Made by a program: the position numbers and the translations under genes. A stretch of 64,000 nt of DNA, from contig NZ_PYJN01000006.1 in the NCBI RefSeq assembly GCF_003025035.1, positions 124,001 through 188,000 of the forward strand, written 5' to 3'. The notes under the pieces are model-generated. The model saw nothing but the letters and a program-made list of their open reading frames with translations, was not told where the DNA came from and did no database searches. Shown here piece by piece: positions 26,153 to 34,075 of this stretch. Numbering within the stretch: the stretch's first letter is position 1; each line of letters opens with the position of its first letter. This DNA is from Rhizobium sp. SEMIA4064. GTDB taxonomy: Bacteria; Pseudomonadota; Alphaproteobacteria; Rhizobiales; Rhizobiaceae.

Positions 26153-26905
26153 GTGGCAAACGGACCTACCCATCAGTTCCTGATCTTCAAGATTATCCCG
26201 ATCGACATCGGCGGAATTGATTTTTCGTTCACCAATGCTTCCTTGTTCATGGTTGCCTCCGCAGTGATCTCCGCTGGCTTCCTCTATTTTGCCACGGCGC
26301 CCCGCAGCGTGATTCCGAACCGCGCCCAATCCATCGCGGAAATGGCTTACGAATTCATCGCCTCGATGTTGAAAGAAGGGGCGGGAACCAAGGGGATGAA
26401 ATTCTTCCCGCTGGTCTTCTCGCTCTTCATGTTCGTGCTGACGGCGAACCTGCTCGGCATGGTTCCTTATTTCTTCACCGTCACTGCCCAGATCATCGTT
26501 ACCTTCGCGCTGGCGCTTCTGGTCATCCTGACGGTCATCCTCTACGGCGCCATCAAGCATGGCTTCGGCTTTCTGAAGCTCTTCGTGCCGGAGGGCGTGC
26601 CTGGCGTATTGTTGCCGCTGGTGGTGACGATCGAGATCATCTCCTTCCTGTCCCGGCCGATTTCGCTCTCTGTTCGTCTTTTCGCCAACATGCTGGCAGG
26701 CCATATCACGCTTAAGGTGTTCGCAGGCTTCGTTGCCTCGCTCGGAGCCCTTGGCGCGATTGGCATCGGCGGCGCCATTCTTCCCCTGATCATGACCGTC
26801 GCCCTGACCGGTCTCGAGTTCCTCGTCGCCTTCCTTCAGGCTTACGTCTTTGCGGTACTGACTTGCATGTACATCAATGACGCAATCCATCCGGGTGGCC
26901 ACTAA
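26153..26905 (+). CDS. atpB: ATP synthase F0 subunit a
   Basis: 250 residues from a GTG at 26153, giving [21 protein letters not shown], the start expected for rhizobial subunit a; no ATG in frame fits. Five to six membrane helices are seen. The essential Arg lies in [14 protein letters not shown] (helix 5), and the last helix holds [20 protein letters not shown]. Subunit a forms the two proton half-channels next to the c-ring. The genes for F1 are not in this window, as usual in alphaproteobacteria. Confidence 0.94.
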   Translation: MANGPTHQFLIFKIIPIDIGGIDFSFTNASLFMVASAVISAGFLYFATAPRSVIPNRAQSIAEMAYEFIASMLKEGAGTKGMKFFPLVFSLFMFVLTANLLGMVPYFFTVTAQIIVTFALALLVILTVILYGAIKHGFGFLKLFVPEGVPGVLLPLVVTIEIISFLSRPISLSVRLFANMLAGHITLKVFAGFVASLGALGAIGIGGAILPLIMTVALTGLEFLVAFLQAYVFAVLTCMYINDAIHPGGH

Positions 26906-26974
26906 GGATTACCGACATTGACGTCTGCAGGGCGTCAGTCATTCGCCGCAACAACCATTTCAAAGGAGTTCAAC

Positions 26975-27202
26975 ATGGAAGCGGAAGCAGCAAAGTTCAT
27001 CGGCGCAGGTCTGGCTTGCTTTGGTATGGCCGGTACGGCTCTCGGCCTCGGCAACATCTTCGGCAGCTACCTGTCCGGCGCGCTTCGCAATCCGTCTGCC
27101 GCTGACAGCCAGTTCGGCCGTCTGGTATTCGGCTTCGCCGTTACGGAAGCTCTGGGCATCTTCTCGCTGCTCATCGCTCTCCTCCTGCTCTTCGCCGTCT
27201 GA
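26975..27202 (+). CDS. atpE: ATP synthase F0 subunit c
   Basis: 75 residues starting [20 protein letters not shown] after AAAGGAG. It is a two-helix hairpin proteolipid with a polar loop [12 protein letters not shown]; the proton-carrying Glu is in [10 protein letters not shown] of helix 2. It forms the rotating c-ring. The upstream in-frame ATG at 26918 was rejected for lack of a ribosome-binding site and of homology. Confidence 0.96.
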   Translation: MEAEAAKFIGAGLACFGMAGTALGLGNIFGSYLSGALRNPSAADSQFGRLVFGFAVTEALGIFSLLIALLLLFAV

Positions 27203-27219
27203 TATCAACGGCATGATAG

Positions 27220-27249
27220 ATCACGGTTCGCGGGACAGCGGGCCGTGAT
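27220..27249 (+). other. Intercistronic stem-loop after atpE
   Basis: ATCACGG (27220-27226) pairs with CCGTGAT (27243-27249), with a 16-base GC-rich loop. It sits between atpE and the b' gene without a T-run, so it is more likely an mRNA-stability or partial attenuation element that favours the high c:b ratio than a full terminator. Confidence 0.4.
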
Positions 27250-27281
27250 TCTTTATATTTGCAGACCACCTGGAGGTGAGC

Positions 27282-27875
27282 ATGTTTGTGACCCCGGCAT
27301 ATGCTGAAGAAGCACCGCCGGCAGCCGGCGCGGTGCATACGGAGACGGGTGCGCCCGATCAGGGCCATCACGCAGGCGTATTCCCGCCGTTTGACCATAC
27401 GACGTATCCGTCACAGCTTCTTTGGCTGGTGATCACCTTCGTCATCTTCTACGTGGCCATGCAGAAGATCGTTATTCCGCGCGTCGGCAGCATCATTGAA
27501 AGCCGGCACGATCGCATCGCCCAGGATATCGACGAAGCCTCGCGTCTGAAGGCCGAAGCCGATGCTGCTGTTGCGACCTACGAAAGCGAATTGGCTGCAG
27601 CGCGCGCCAAGGCGAATTCGATCGGTGCCACCGCCCGCGATGCCGCCAAGGCAAAGGCTGAGGAAGATCGCAAGACGATCGAAGCAAGTCTTTCCGAGAA
27701 GCTGAAGGCCGCTGAGGTTCGTATCGCCGAGATCAAGGCGAAGGCCTTTGGTGATGTCGGCGCCATTGCTGAAGAAACGGCGGCTGCCGTTGTCGAGCAG
27801 CTCGTCGGCAACGTTGCCGGTCAGGCCGATGTCGCATCGGCTGTTGCCGAAGCATCCGCCAAGCGGGAGGGTTGA
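27282..27875 (+). CDS. atpF2: ATP synthase F0 subunit b' (second b-type subunit)
   Basis: 197 residues from the ATG at 27282, 5 bases after GGAGG; a GTG at 27276 overlaps that site and was rejected. An N-terminal part with [13 protein letters not shown] precedes a membrane helix ([20 protein letters not shown], about 47-66), then a long Ala/Glu/Lys-rich coiled coil. With subunit b it forms the peripheral stalk heterodimer typical of alphaproteobacteria and photosynthetic bacteria. atpF starts 3 bp after its stop. Confidence 0.93.
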   Translation: MFVTPAYAEEAPPAAGAVHTETGAPDQGHHAGVFPPFDHTTYPSQLLWLVITFVIFYVAMQKIVIPRVGSIIESRHDRIAQDIDEASRLKAEADAAVATYESELAAARAKANSIGATARDAAKAKAEEDRKTIEASLSEKLKAAEVRIAEIKAKAFGDVGAIAEETAAAVVEQLVGNVAGQADVASAVAEASAKREG

Positions 27876-27878
27876 TCC

Positions 27879-28370
27879 ATGGAATTCGGTCTCGACGAAA
27901 CTTTCTTTGCCTTCGTCGCTCTCATCCTCTTCCTCGGCCTTGTCGTCTATCTGAAGGTGCCGGGCATGATGGCCAAGTCGCTGGACGACCGCGCCGATCA
28001 GATCCGCAACGATCTGGCTGAAGCCAAGCGTCTGCGCGAAGAGGCCCAGCATCTTCTGGCCGAGTACCAGCGCAAGCGGAAGGAAGCCGAAGCCGAAGCT
28101 GCTCATATCGTTGCGGCAGCCGAGCGCGAAGCTGAAATGCTGACGACGGAAGCTCGCAAGAAGACGGAAGAATTCGTCGCCAATCGTACGGCGCTTTCCG
28201 AGCAGAAGATCAAGCAGGCGGAAGCCGATGCGATGAAGGCGGTCCGTTCCGCTGCCGTCGATCTGGCTATCGCTGCCGCCGAATCCGTGCTCGCCAAGAA
28301 GGCCGGTGGCCAGGTTCAATCCGAACTCTTCAGCAACGCCGTTGGCGAAGTGAAGGCGCGGTTGAACTAA
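27879..28370 (+). CDS. atpF: ATP synthase F0 subunit b
   Basis: 163 residues. One N-terminal membrane helix (FFAFVALILFLGLVVYL, about 9-25) is followed by a highly charged coiled coil (about 35-160) that reaches up to F1. It is the partner of b' in the peripheral stalk. It is the last gene of the F0 operon; a strong terminator follows within 25 bp. Confidence 0.95.
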   Translation: MEFGLDETFFAFVALILFLGLVVYLKVPGMMAKSLDDRADQIRNDLAEAKRLREEAQHLLAEYQRKRKEAEAEAAHIVAAAEREAEMLTTEARKKTEEFVANRTALSEQKIKQAEADAMKAVRSAAVDLAIAAAESVLAKKAGGQVQSELFSNAVGEVKARLN

Positions 28371-28392
28371 GCGCAAGCAATCGATCTCTAGG

Positions 28393-28418
28393 AAAAGCCC
28401 GGCTTCAGCCGGGCTTTT
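28393..28418 (+). terminator. Terminator of the F0 operon
   Basis: AAAAGCCCGGC-ttca-like loop-GCCGGGCTTTT followed by T: a strong Rho-independent signal 22 bp after atpF. Confidence 0.9.
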
Positions 28419-28506
28419 TGCGTTTGTGGCACACTCATCTGCGGCAGCATTTGACGATGGTCCCGAATCCAAACTAGATTTCCGCCTCGTTTTAAGGAGT
28501 GATCTG

Positions 28507-29280
28507 GTGATACCGAGCGTGGACGGCGGCGAAGGACCATTCCGCCATGGTGATCTTATCTATAGGCGCACCCGTCCCTGGACAGCGAGCGTTCACGCCT
28601 TACTCTCCACACTTCAATCACATGGCTTTGTGAACGCGCCATTTTCTGGCGGATATGACGCGGCTTGGGAGAGGGTGAGCTTTCTTCCGGGCGAGACCGG
28701 CGACCTGGATGAGAATGAGAATATGAGGTCGATGACCGCTCTGCGGTCGGCGGCGCGGCTGCTGCGGCGCTATCATGATTGCACTGCGCTGTTTATGCCG
28801 CCGATGCTGGAGAAAGATCAGACATGGCAATTGCCGCCGAGACCACCGTTCGAAGTGATCTGCCATGGCGATTTCGCACCCTATAATGTTGTTCTGAATA
28901 GCGGCGAGGTGACCGATATCATCGACTTTGAGACTGCCCATCCTGGCCCGCGTGACTGGGACATTGCTTATGCCATCTATCGCTGGGCGCCTCTGTCCGC
29001 CGGCGTCGCAATCGAAGATCTCGGCGGACTGGATACGCAAATTCTCCGCACTCGCCTTTTTCTTGATGCTTACGGCTTACCCGCCAAGGAACGACCGGTA
29101 TTGCCCGGCATGATCATTGACCGTCTGAATGCCTTGGTCGGCTTCATGGAACGCGAGGCGGCCAATGGCGTGGAACGGTATCGCCGCAACATCGAAGAGG
29201 GCCACGATCGCATTTACCGGCGCGATGTCGCCTATATCAGCGAACATCGGGACGAGATTATAGCCGGTCTTATGGATTGA
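28507..29280 (+). CDS. Aminoglycoside phosphotransferase/choline kinase-like protein
   Basis: 257 residues from a GTG at 28507 with GGAG 7 bases upstream; a longer reading from 28426 would overlap the atp terminator. The protein-kinase-like fold C-lobe is clear: CHGDFAPYNVVL (catalytic loop Asp and Asn) and IIDFETAHPGPRDWDIAY (metal-binding Asp). The N-lobe is short and lacks an obvious Lys-containing strand. Family members phosphorylate small alcohols, aminoglycosides or sugars. The substrate is not evident and neighbours (atp operon, rnhB) do not help. Confidence 0.8.
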   Translation: MIPSVDGGEGPFRHGDLIYRRTRPWTASVHALLSTLQSHGFVNAPFSGGYDAAWERVSFLPGETGDLDENENMRSMTALRSAARLLRRYHDCTALFMPPMLEKDQTWQLPPRPPFEVICHGDFAPYNVVLNSGEVTDIIDFETAHPGPRDWDIAYAIYRWAPLSAGVAIEDLGGLDTQILRTRLFLDAYGLPAKERPVLPGMIIDRLNALVGFMEREAANGVERYRRNIEEGHDRIYRRDVAYISEHRDEIIAGLMD

Positions 29281-29298
29281 AGGGTGGGAAAGGCGCTG

Positions 29299-29973
29299 TC
29301 AGACCTCTTCCCTTCGAAGGGGGCGAAAGCTCATACGATGCAGCGAACAGGGGCCGTGCTTCTTGATACCGGCGCGATGCTCCGGCGTACCGTAGCCGGC
29401 ATGGGACGCAAAACCGTAAGCCGGAAAGACGTCGCCAGCGCGGGCCATCATCCGGTCGCGTGTCACCTTGGCGACGATCGAGGCGGCGGCGATGGAAAAG
29501 GAGCGAGCGTCGCCCTTGACCACGGCTTTTCCCGGACAGGCGAGACCGCCAGGCACATCCAGCCCATCCGTCAGGACATAGCTTGCCGGCACGGCAAGGC
29601 TGCAGATGGCGCGGCGCATGGCATCCAGGCTAGCCTTGCGAATATCGGTGATATCGATGCGGGCCGCGCTCGAGGAAGCAATGGAGACGGTGGCGGTCGC
29701 GAGGATTTCGACAAACAGCGCCTCACGCCTCATGGCCGAAAGCTGCTTGGAATCATTCAATCCCTCAGGAATGCGCTCCGGGTCGAGAATGACAGCCGCC
29801 GCAACGACCGGGCCTGCCAGAGGCCCGCGTCCCGCTTCGTCGGCACCGGCAACGGGCCAGTGACCTGCGCGGCGAGCAATCAGCTCCAGTTCGAAAGTCG
29901 GAACGATCGGGCCTTCGTCGAAAAGCATGGGAGAATCGGATGGTGTGCTGCGTGGCATGCGGCAAGCTCGCAC
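29299..29973 (-). CDS. rnhB: Ribonuclease HII
   Basis: 224 residues from a GTG at 29973 (AGGAG about 10 bases upstream); an ATG at 29958 is an equal alternative. The catalytic DEAGRG motif ([17 protein letters not shown], near residue 45) is followed by LNDSKQLS and by the later acidic residues in LTDGLDVPG and [11 protein letters not shown]. RNase HII removes ribonucleotides and RNA primers from DNA:RNA hybrids. It converges with the phosphotransferase gene and follows the radical SAM gene on the same strand. Confidence 0.94.
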   Translation of the reverse strand: MRACRMPRSTPSDSPMLFDEGPIVPTFELELIARRAGHWPVAGADEAGRGPLAGPVVAAAVILDPERIPEGLNDSKQLSAMRREALFVEILATATVSIASSSAARIDITDIRKASLDAMRRAICSLAVPASYVLTDGLDVPGGLACPGKAVVKGDARSFSIAAASIVAKVTRDRMMARAGDVFPAYGFASHAGYGTPEHRAGIKKHGPCSLHRMSFRPLRREEV

Positions 29974-30062
29974 ACCACCCGATCTCCTGCAAGCCCCCGG
30001 TGGATCAAGGCGGCGAACCTGGGGGCTCTTCCGGCGGGCAGGGAAACCCGCGGGAAAGGGTC

Positions 30063-30159
30063 AGAGCAATTTCAGGAAAAGTGCGTGAGCCGCTTTCCGT
30101 CCGGAATTGCGGAAAAACAAAAAGAGAGAGCGGTTCTAAGATTCCGTGAAAAGCTGAGC
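30063..30159 (+). repeat. Rhizobial intergenic palindromic repeat, copy 1
   Basis: About 97 bp starting AGAGCAATTTCAGGAAAAG and containing CCGTCCGGAATTGCGGAAAA and GATTCCGTGAAAAGCTGA. A second copy lies in opposite orientation at 54994-55087. I recognise this sequence type as an abundant intergenic mosaic element of Rhizobiaceae (RIME-like). It fills the gap between the radical SAM stop and rnhB. Confidence 0.8.
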
Positions 30160-30162
30160 CGC

Positions 30163-31320
30163 TCAGAGCAGTGAAAGCTGCACGCCGCTGCCATCTGGCG
30201 GCACAAACAGGTCGTCGCGCAGCGCGATACTGCGACGGGTGAGCTCCAGCCGCTTGATCGCCATTTCGAAACGGCGGCTGATCTGCCAGGCATAGGGACC
30301 CGCGCCCTTCATGCGCTTGCCAAACTCGGCATCATAATCCTTGCCGCCGCGCATCGAGCGGATCAACGACATGACGTGGCGGTAGCGATCCGGATAGTTC
30401 TGCAGCAGCCAGTCGCGGAAGAGCGGGCTGACCTCCAGCGGAAGGCGCAGAATGACATAGCTCGCTTCTATGGCGCCGGCGGCCTTGCTGGCATCAAGGA
30501 TGCGCTCGATTTCGTGGTCGTTGAGCGCCGGAATGATCGGCGCCACCATGACGGCTGTCTGGATGCCGGCCTCGCTGAGCGCCCGGATCGCCTCCAGCCG
30601 CCGCTGTGGCGTCGCTGCGCGCGGTTCCATGGTGCGCGCCAGCTTGCGGTCGAGCGTGGTCACGGAAATACCGACCCGAACCAGGTTCTTGGCGGCCATC
30701 TCCTTAAGAATGTCGATATCGCGCATGATCAGCGCCGACTTGGTGACGATCGCAACCGGATGGTTCGCCTTGTTCAGGACTTCGAGAATTTGGCGCATGA
30801 CGCGCCATTCCTTCTCGATCGGCTGATAGGGATCGGTATTGGTGCCGATGGCGATGACGCGCGGCTTGTAGCCCGGCCTTGCCAGTTCCCGTTCGAGCAG
30901 CCGAGCCGCGTCTGGCTTGGCGAAGAGTTTCGATTCGAAATCGAGCCCAGCCGACAGGCCCATATAGGCATGCGTCGGCCGCGCGAAACAATAGATGCAG
31001 CCATGCTCGCAGCCGCGATAGGGATTGATGGAACGATCGAAGCCTATATCGGGAGAGTCGTTGCGGGTGATTGCCGTGCGCGGCTTCTCCACCTGCACTT
31101 CGGTTTTGAAAGGCGGCAGCTCTTCTAGCGTCTGCCAGCCGTCATCGAATGTCTCACGCTTCAGGGCCTCGAATCGGCCGCTGGGGTTCAGCCCGGCACC
31201 GCGGCCGCGCCTGCGGTCGATCTCGACTCTGAGACCGGTGTCGGCGATCAAAGCATTGGCAACATCTGCCGTATTGGCAGGCGCGAATGCGGCCTGCCCT
31301 GCAAGGGACTGCTCGTTCAT
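30163..31320 (-). CDS. PA0069-type radical SAM protein
   Basis: 385 residues. The radical SAM cluster motif CxxxCxxC appears as YRGCEHGCIYCFARP near residue 80, followed by RVIAIGTNTDPYQPIEKEW, a segment shared with the spore photoproduct lyase-like/PA0069 group. Further conserved pieces are ARTMEPRAATPQRRLEAI and VAPIIPALNDHEIERIL. The function of this group is not established; a role in nucleic acid repair or modification is often guessed. The ATG at 31320 is the only good start. Confidence 0.87.
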   Translation of the reverse strand: MNEQSLAGQAAFAPANTADVANALIADTGLRVEIDRRRGRGAGLNPSGRFEALKRETFDDGWQTLEELPPFKTEVQVEKPRTAITRNDSPDIGFDRSINPYRGCEHGCIYCFARPTHAYMGLSAGLDFESKLFAKPDAARLLERELARPGYKPRVIAIGTNTDPYQPIEKEWRVMRQILEVLNKANHPVAIVTKSALIMRDIDILKEMAAKNLVRVGISVTTLDRKLARTMEPRAATPQRRLEAIRALSEAGIQTAVMVAPIIPALNDHEIERILDASKAAGAIEASYVILRLPLEVSPLFRDWLLQNYPDRYRHVMSLIRSMRGGKDYDAEFGKRMKGAGPYAWQISRRFEMAIKRLELTRRSIALRDDLFVPPDGSGVQLSLL

Positions 31321-31549
31321 CGGTAACTCCGGGGCGGTTCATGGCGTCGCATGCCGCGTCTAAGATGATTAAATTCCTATCCGACAAATGAGAACAATGC
31401 AAGAACAAAATGCGCGATTGCGCACCGCTACGCCGTCTGGCCGAGAGGTCGTGGGGACATTTTGAACCCCATCAAAGCCTTACTTTAGACCTTCCGGTTT
31501 TAAAGCTTATGCGCTGGCAATAATTTGTGCGTCGCTCTATAAATGGGCA

Positions 31550-32068
31550 ATGTTGACGGTAATCATTGAATGCCAGGACCAGGAACCTGAACTGGCGCAG
31601 ACATTGGCGGCATTGGTGGCCGGCGCGATCGAGGGGCTCGTGTGCGATGTTGTCGTGCTTGATCACGGCTCGCGTGACGGCACCTCACATGTTGCCGACG
31701 CTGCCGGCTGCCGTTTCTATTCGCAATGGGATATCAAAGACATATTAAGTTCGGCGCGCGGCGAATGGCTGCTTTTCGTCGAACCCGGTGCCCGCCCGCA
31801 GGCCGGTTGGATCGATGAGATTGCCGAATATGTCTCGCTCAACAAGGTGCCGGCGCGCTTCACCGCGTCGCGCGGCTATCGCCGGCCTTTGCTGCAGCGC
31901 ATCGGCCGCAGTCTGCCGCCTCTGGAACTGGGTTTGCTCCTCTCCAAACGACAAGCCATCGCCGCCGCCAAAACAGGCATGCGGCTCGCCGAATTCGCCA
32001 AGGGGCAGAAAAGCCGCCAACTGTCGAGCGAACTGATTCCCTCCTGGGTCGCGCGCGCGGCGCGGTAG
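31550..32068 (+). CDS. Short GT2-like glycosyltransferase-fold protein
   Basis: 172 residues, about half the length of a normal family 2 glycosyltransferase. The N-terminal nucleotide-sugar fold is visible (LTVIIECQDQEPELAQTL, VVLDHGSRDGTSHVA, SSARGEWLLFVEPGARPQAGW), but where a DxD motif is expected the sequence reads FVEPGA, so catalysis is doubtful. There is no membrane segment. The start at 31550 has only a weak upstream AATGGGC context. It is divergent from the radical SAM gene with a gap of 229 bp. Confidence 0.7.
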   Translation: MLTVIIECQDQEPELAQTLAALVAGAIEGLVCDVVVLDHGSRDGTSHVADAAGCRFYSQWDIKDILSSARGEWLLFVEPGARPQAGWIDEIAEYVSLNKVPARFTASRGYRRPLLQRIGRSLPPLELGLLLSKRQAIAAAKTGMRLAEFAKGQKSRQLSSELIPSWVARAAR

Positions 32069-32248
32069 CGCGGCTTTGTGATCAATCCAGATTCCATTTG
32101 AAAATAAGGGAATTACTGTCATAATTTTCATGTGGCGGCGCGCCTCGCGTGTCGCGTCGGGCGGCCGACCATGAAGATGCCGGGATGCGGCAGAGCAGGT
32201 CAGCAGAACTCTCCTCTTCTGCCGGTTTCCGGCGAAAGGAGGTGCGTC

Positions 32249-32563
32249 ATGGGACGCACGATGCTCTACCGCCTCATCGGAACGGCCCTTCTGGCAACGG
32301 CAATCCTTTATCCGAACTCAGCAGCTTCGCAGGCGATGCTTGCATGCGCAGAGCGCGGCGATATTGTCGCTTTCCTGGAAGCGCACTATTCCGAAAAGCT
32401 CTCGGCCATTGGTCAGCTTGATCCAAAGAATATCATCGAAATCTTCGCCGCCGAAAGCGGCAGTTGGACAATGATGATCACCAGTATCTCCGGCCGAAGC
32501 TGCGTGATCCTCACGGGCCAGAATTGGGAATCAATTCCTGCTTTGCCCGGATCGAAGGCATAG
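32249..32563 (+). CDS. Small exported protein of unknown function
   Basis: 104 residues. The ATG at 32249 follows an excellent AAAGGAGG. A signal peptide is clear (MLYRLIGTALLATAILYPN to SAASQA, about residues 5-30), leaving a mature protein of about 75 residues with two Cys (LACAERGD and RSCVILTG) that may form a disulfide. I do not recognise a family. It is convergent with moaB. Confidence 0.75.
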   Translation: MGRTMLYRLIGTALLATAILYPNSAASQAMLACAERGDIVAFLEAHYSEKLSAIGQLDPKNIIEIFAAESGSWTMMITSISGRSCVILTGQNWESIPALPGSKA

Positions 32564-32601
32564 GAATTGGAAAGCCGGGATATTCCCCAGCAAAGCGCCG
32601 C

Positions 32602-33159
32602 TTATTTTGAGCCGGCACCGCGCTTTAGATGTTCGTCGAGCCGCGGCATGATCTCCACGAAATTGCAGGGCATATGCCGATAGTCGAGCTGCGGCTTCAA
32701 AATGCCGTCCCAGGCATCCTTGCAGGCGCCCGGAGAGCCCGGCAGCACGAAGATGAAGGTGGCGTTGGCGACGCCGCCGGTTGCCCGCGACTGGATCGTC
32801 GCCGTACCAATCTTGTCGTAGGAGATACGGTGGAACACCTCGGAAAACCCGTCCATCCGCTTTTCGAACAAGGGCTCCAGCGCTTCGGGCGTCACATCGC
32901 GGCCGGTAAAGCCGGTGCCGCCGGTGGTGATGACGACGTCGATGGCGTCATCGCGCGTCCAGGCTTCCACCTGGCTTCGAATACGCTCCTTGTCGTCCGT
33001 AACAATAGCGCGGGCAATCAAGTTGTGACCGGCTTCCGCAATGCGGGTAACCAGCGTGTCGCCGGATTTGTCATCAGCGAGCGTGCGCGTATCGGAAACA
33101 GTCAACACCGCGATTCCCACCGGGATAAAGGATCTTGCTTCGCTTGCACCGGCCATCAT
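32602..33159 (-). CDS. moaB: Molybdenum cofactor biosynthesis protein B
   Basis: 185 residues of the MoaB/MogA fold. Signatures are AVLTVSDTRT near residue 18, TTGGTGFTGRDVTPEAL near residue 80 and LPGSPGACKDAWDGIL near 150. MoaB adenylylates molybdopterin before molybdenum insertion (or is a non-essential paralogue of MogA). Its ATG overlaps the ispE stop by four bases (ATGA), so translation is probably coupled. Confidence 0.92.
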   Translation of the reverse strand: MMAGASEARSFIPVGIAVLTVSDTRTLADDKSGDTLVTRIAEAGHNLIARAIVTDDKERIRSQVEAWTRDDAIDVVITTGGTGFTGRDVTPEALEPLFEKRMDGFSEVFHRISYDKIGTATIQSRATGGVANATFIFVLPGSPGACKDAWDGILKPQLDYRHMPCNFVEIMPRLDEHLKRGAGSK

Positions 33160-34067
33160 GCGTCTCCCTTTATCGTTTCCGTCGCCTGGAAATACCAGTC
33201 CGGCTTCAAGCTGTGAAGCGATGCCGCCGCAGCCGTCGCCTGCTCAAGATTATCGAACAGGCCGAAGCAGGTGGCACCGGAGCCGGACATGCGAATGGTG
33301 AGCGCTCCTTGGCTTTCGATCAATTGCGAGAGCGTGGCGATCTCGTTGCAGAGCGCCCGCGCCGGCGGCTCCAGATCGTTGCGCAATCCCTCAATGGTCT
33401 TGATCCATTGCATGCGGCCGTTTGTTAGCTGCAAGGGAAGTGCGAGCGGCGGATTGTCCTTTCGGGCAAGCAAGCGAAACACCTCGGGCGTCGAAACGCC
33501 GACGAGGGGATTGCCGAGCACCATGGCGAAGGACGGAAAATCCGGCAGCAACTCGATCGCCTCGCCGATGCCGCGTGCGATCAGCGGACGGCTGGCAAGG
33601 CACATCGGCACATCGGCACCGAGCTTCAGCGCAATCGCCATCACCGTGTCGGCGGGCAGGGAGAGGCCCCAGAGCCGCGTCAGTCCACGCAGGGTCGCCG
33701 CGGCGTCCGCCGAGCCGCCGCCGATGCCGGAGGCGACGGGCAGGTTCTTTTCGAGATGGATGTGGACTGGCGTCGCCACGAAACCCGCCGCATGAGCCGC
33801 TTGTCGCAGCAGATCGCGCGTCTTTAGCACCAGATTGCCGCCCGCACCCTCCTCGGCAAGAAGAGGAGAGAAGCGCCCGGACAGGCTGAATTCATCACGG
33901 GCGCTTGCGCGAAAACCGAGACGATCGCCATGCCGCGCAAACGTGACGAGCATGTCGAGCAAATGATACCCATCGGCCCGCCGGCCCGTCACATGCAGTG
34001 CCAAGTTGATCTTGGCGGGTGCTTCCTCCGAGACGTCGAAATCGTCAGCCGCTAAGATCACGCTCAT
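33156..34067 (-). CDS. ispE: 4-diphosphocytidyl-2-C-methyl-D-erythritol kinase
   Basis: 303 residues, GHMP kinase superfamily. APAKINLALHVTGRRADGYH near residue 16 is the IspE N-terminal motif; the ATP-binding loop is LPVASGIGGGSADAAATLRGL (residues about 108-128) and the third motif is MSGSGATCFGLF near 275. It carries out the fourth step of the MEP isoprenoid pathway. The TPR gene lies upstream with an 8-bp gap and moaB overlaps downstream, so the three form one operon. Confidence 0.95.
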   Translation of the reverse strand: MSVILAADDFDVSEEAPAKINLALHVTGRRADGYHLLDMLVTFARHGDRLGFRASARDEFSLSGRFSPLLAEEGAGGNLVLKTRDLLRQAAHAAGFVATPVHIHLEKNLPVASGIGGGSADAAATLRGLTRLWGLSLPADTVMAIALKLGADVPMCLASRPLIARGIGEAIELLPDFPSFAMVLGNPLVGVSTPEVFRLLARKDNPPLALPLQLTNGRMQWIKTIEGLRNDLEPPARALCNEIATLSQLIESQGALTIRMSGSGATCFGLFDNLEQATAAAASLHSLKPDWYFQATETIKGDA

Positions 34068-34075
34068 CGAAAGTC

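Noticed and set aside
28426..28506. N-terminal extension of the phosphotransferase gene from GTG 28426
   Set aside because: It would begin 8 bp past the atpF terminator stem and lacks a ribosome-binding site, whereas GTG 28507 has a good one.
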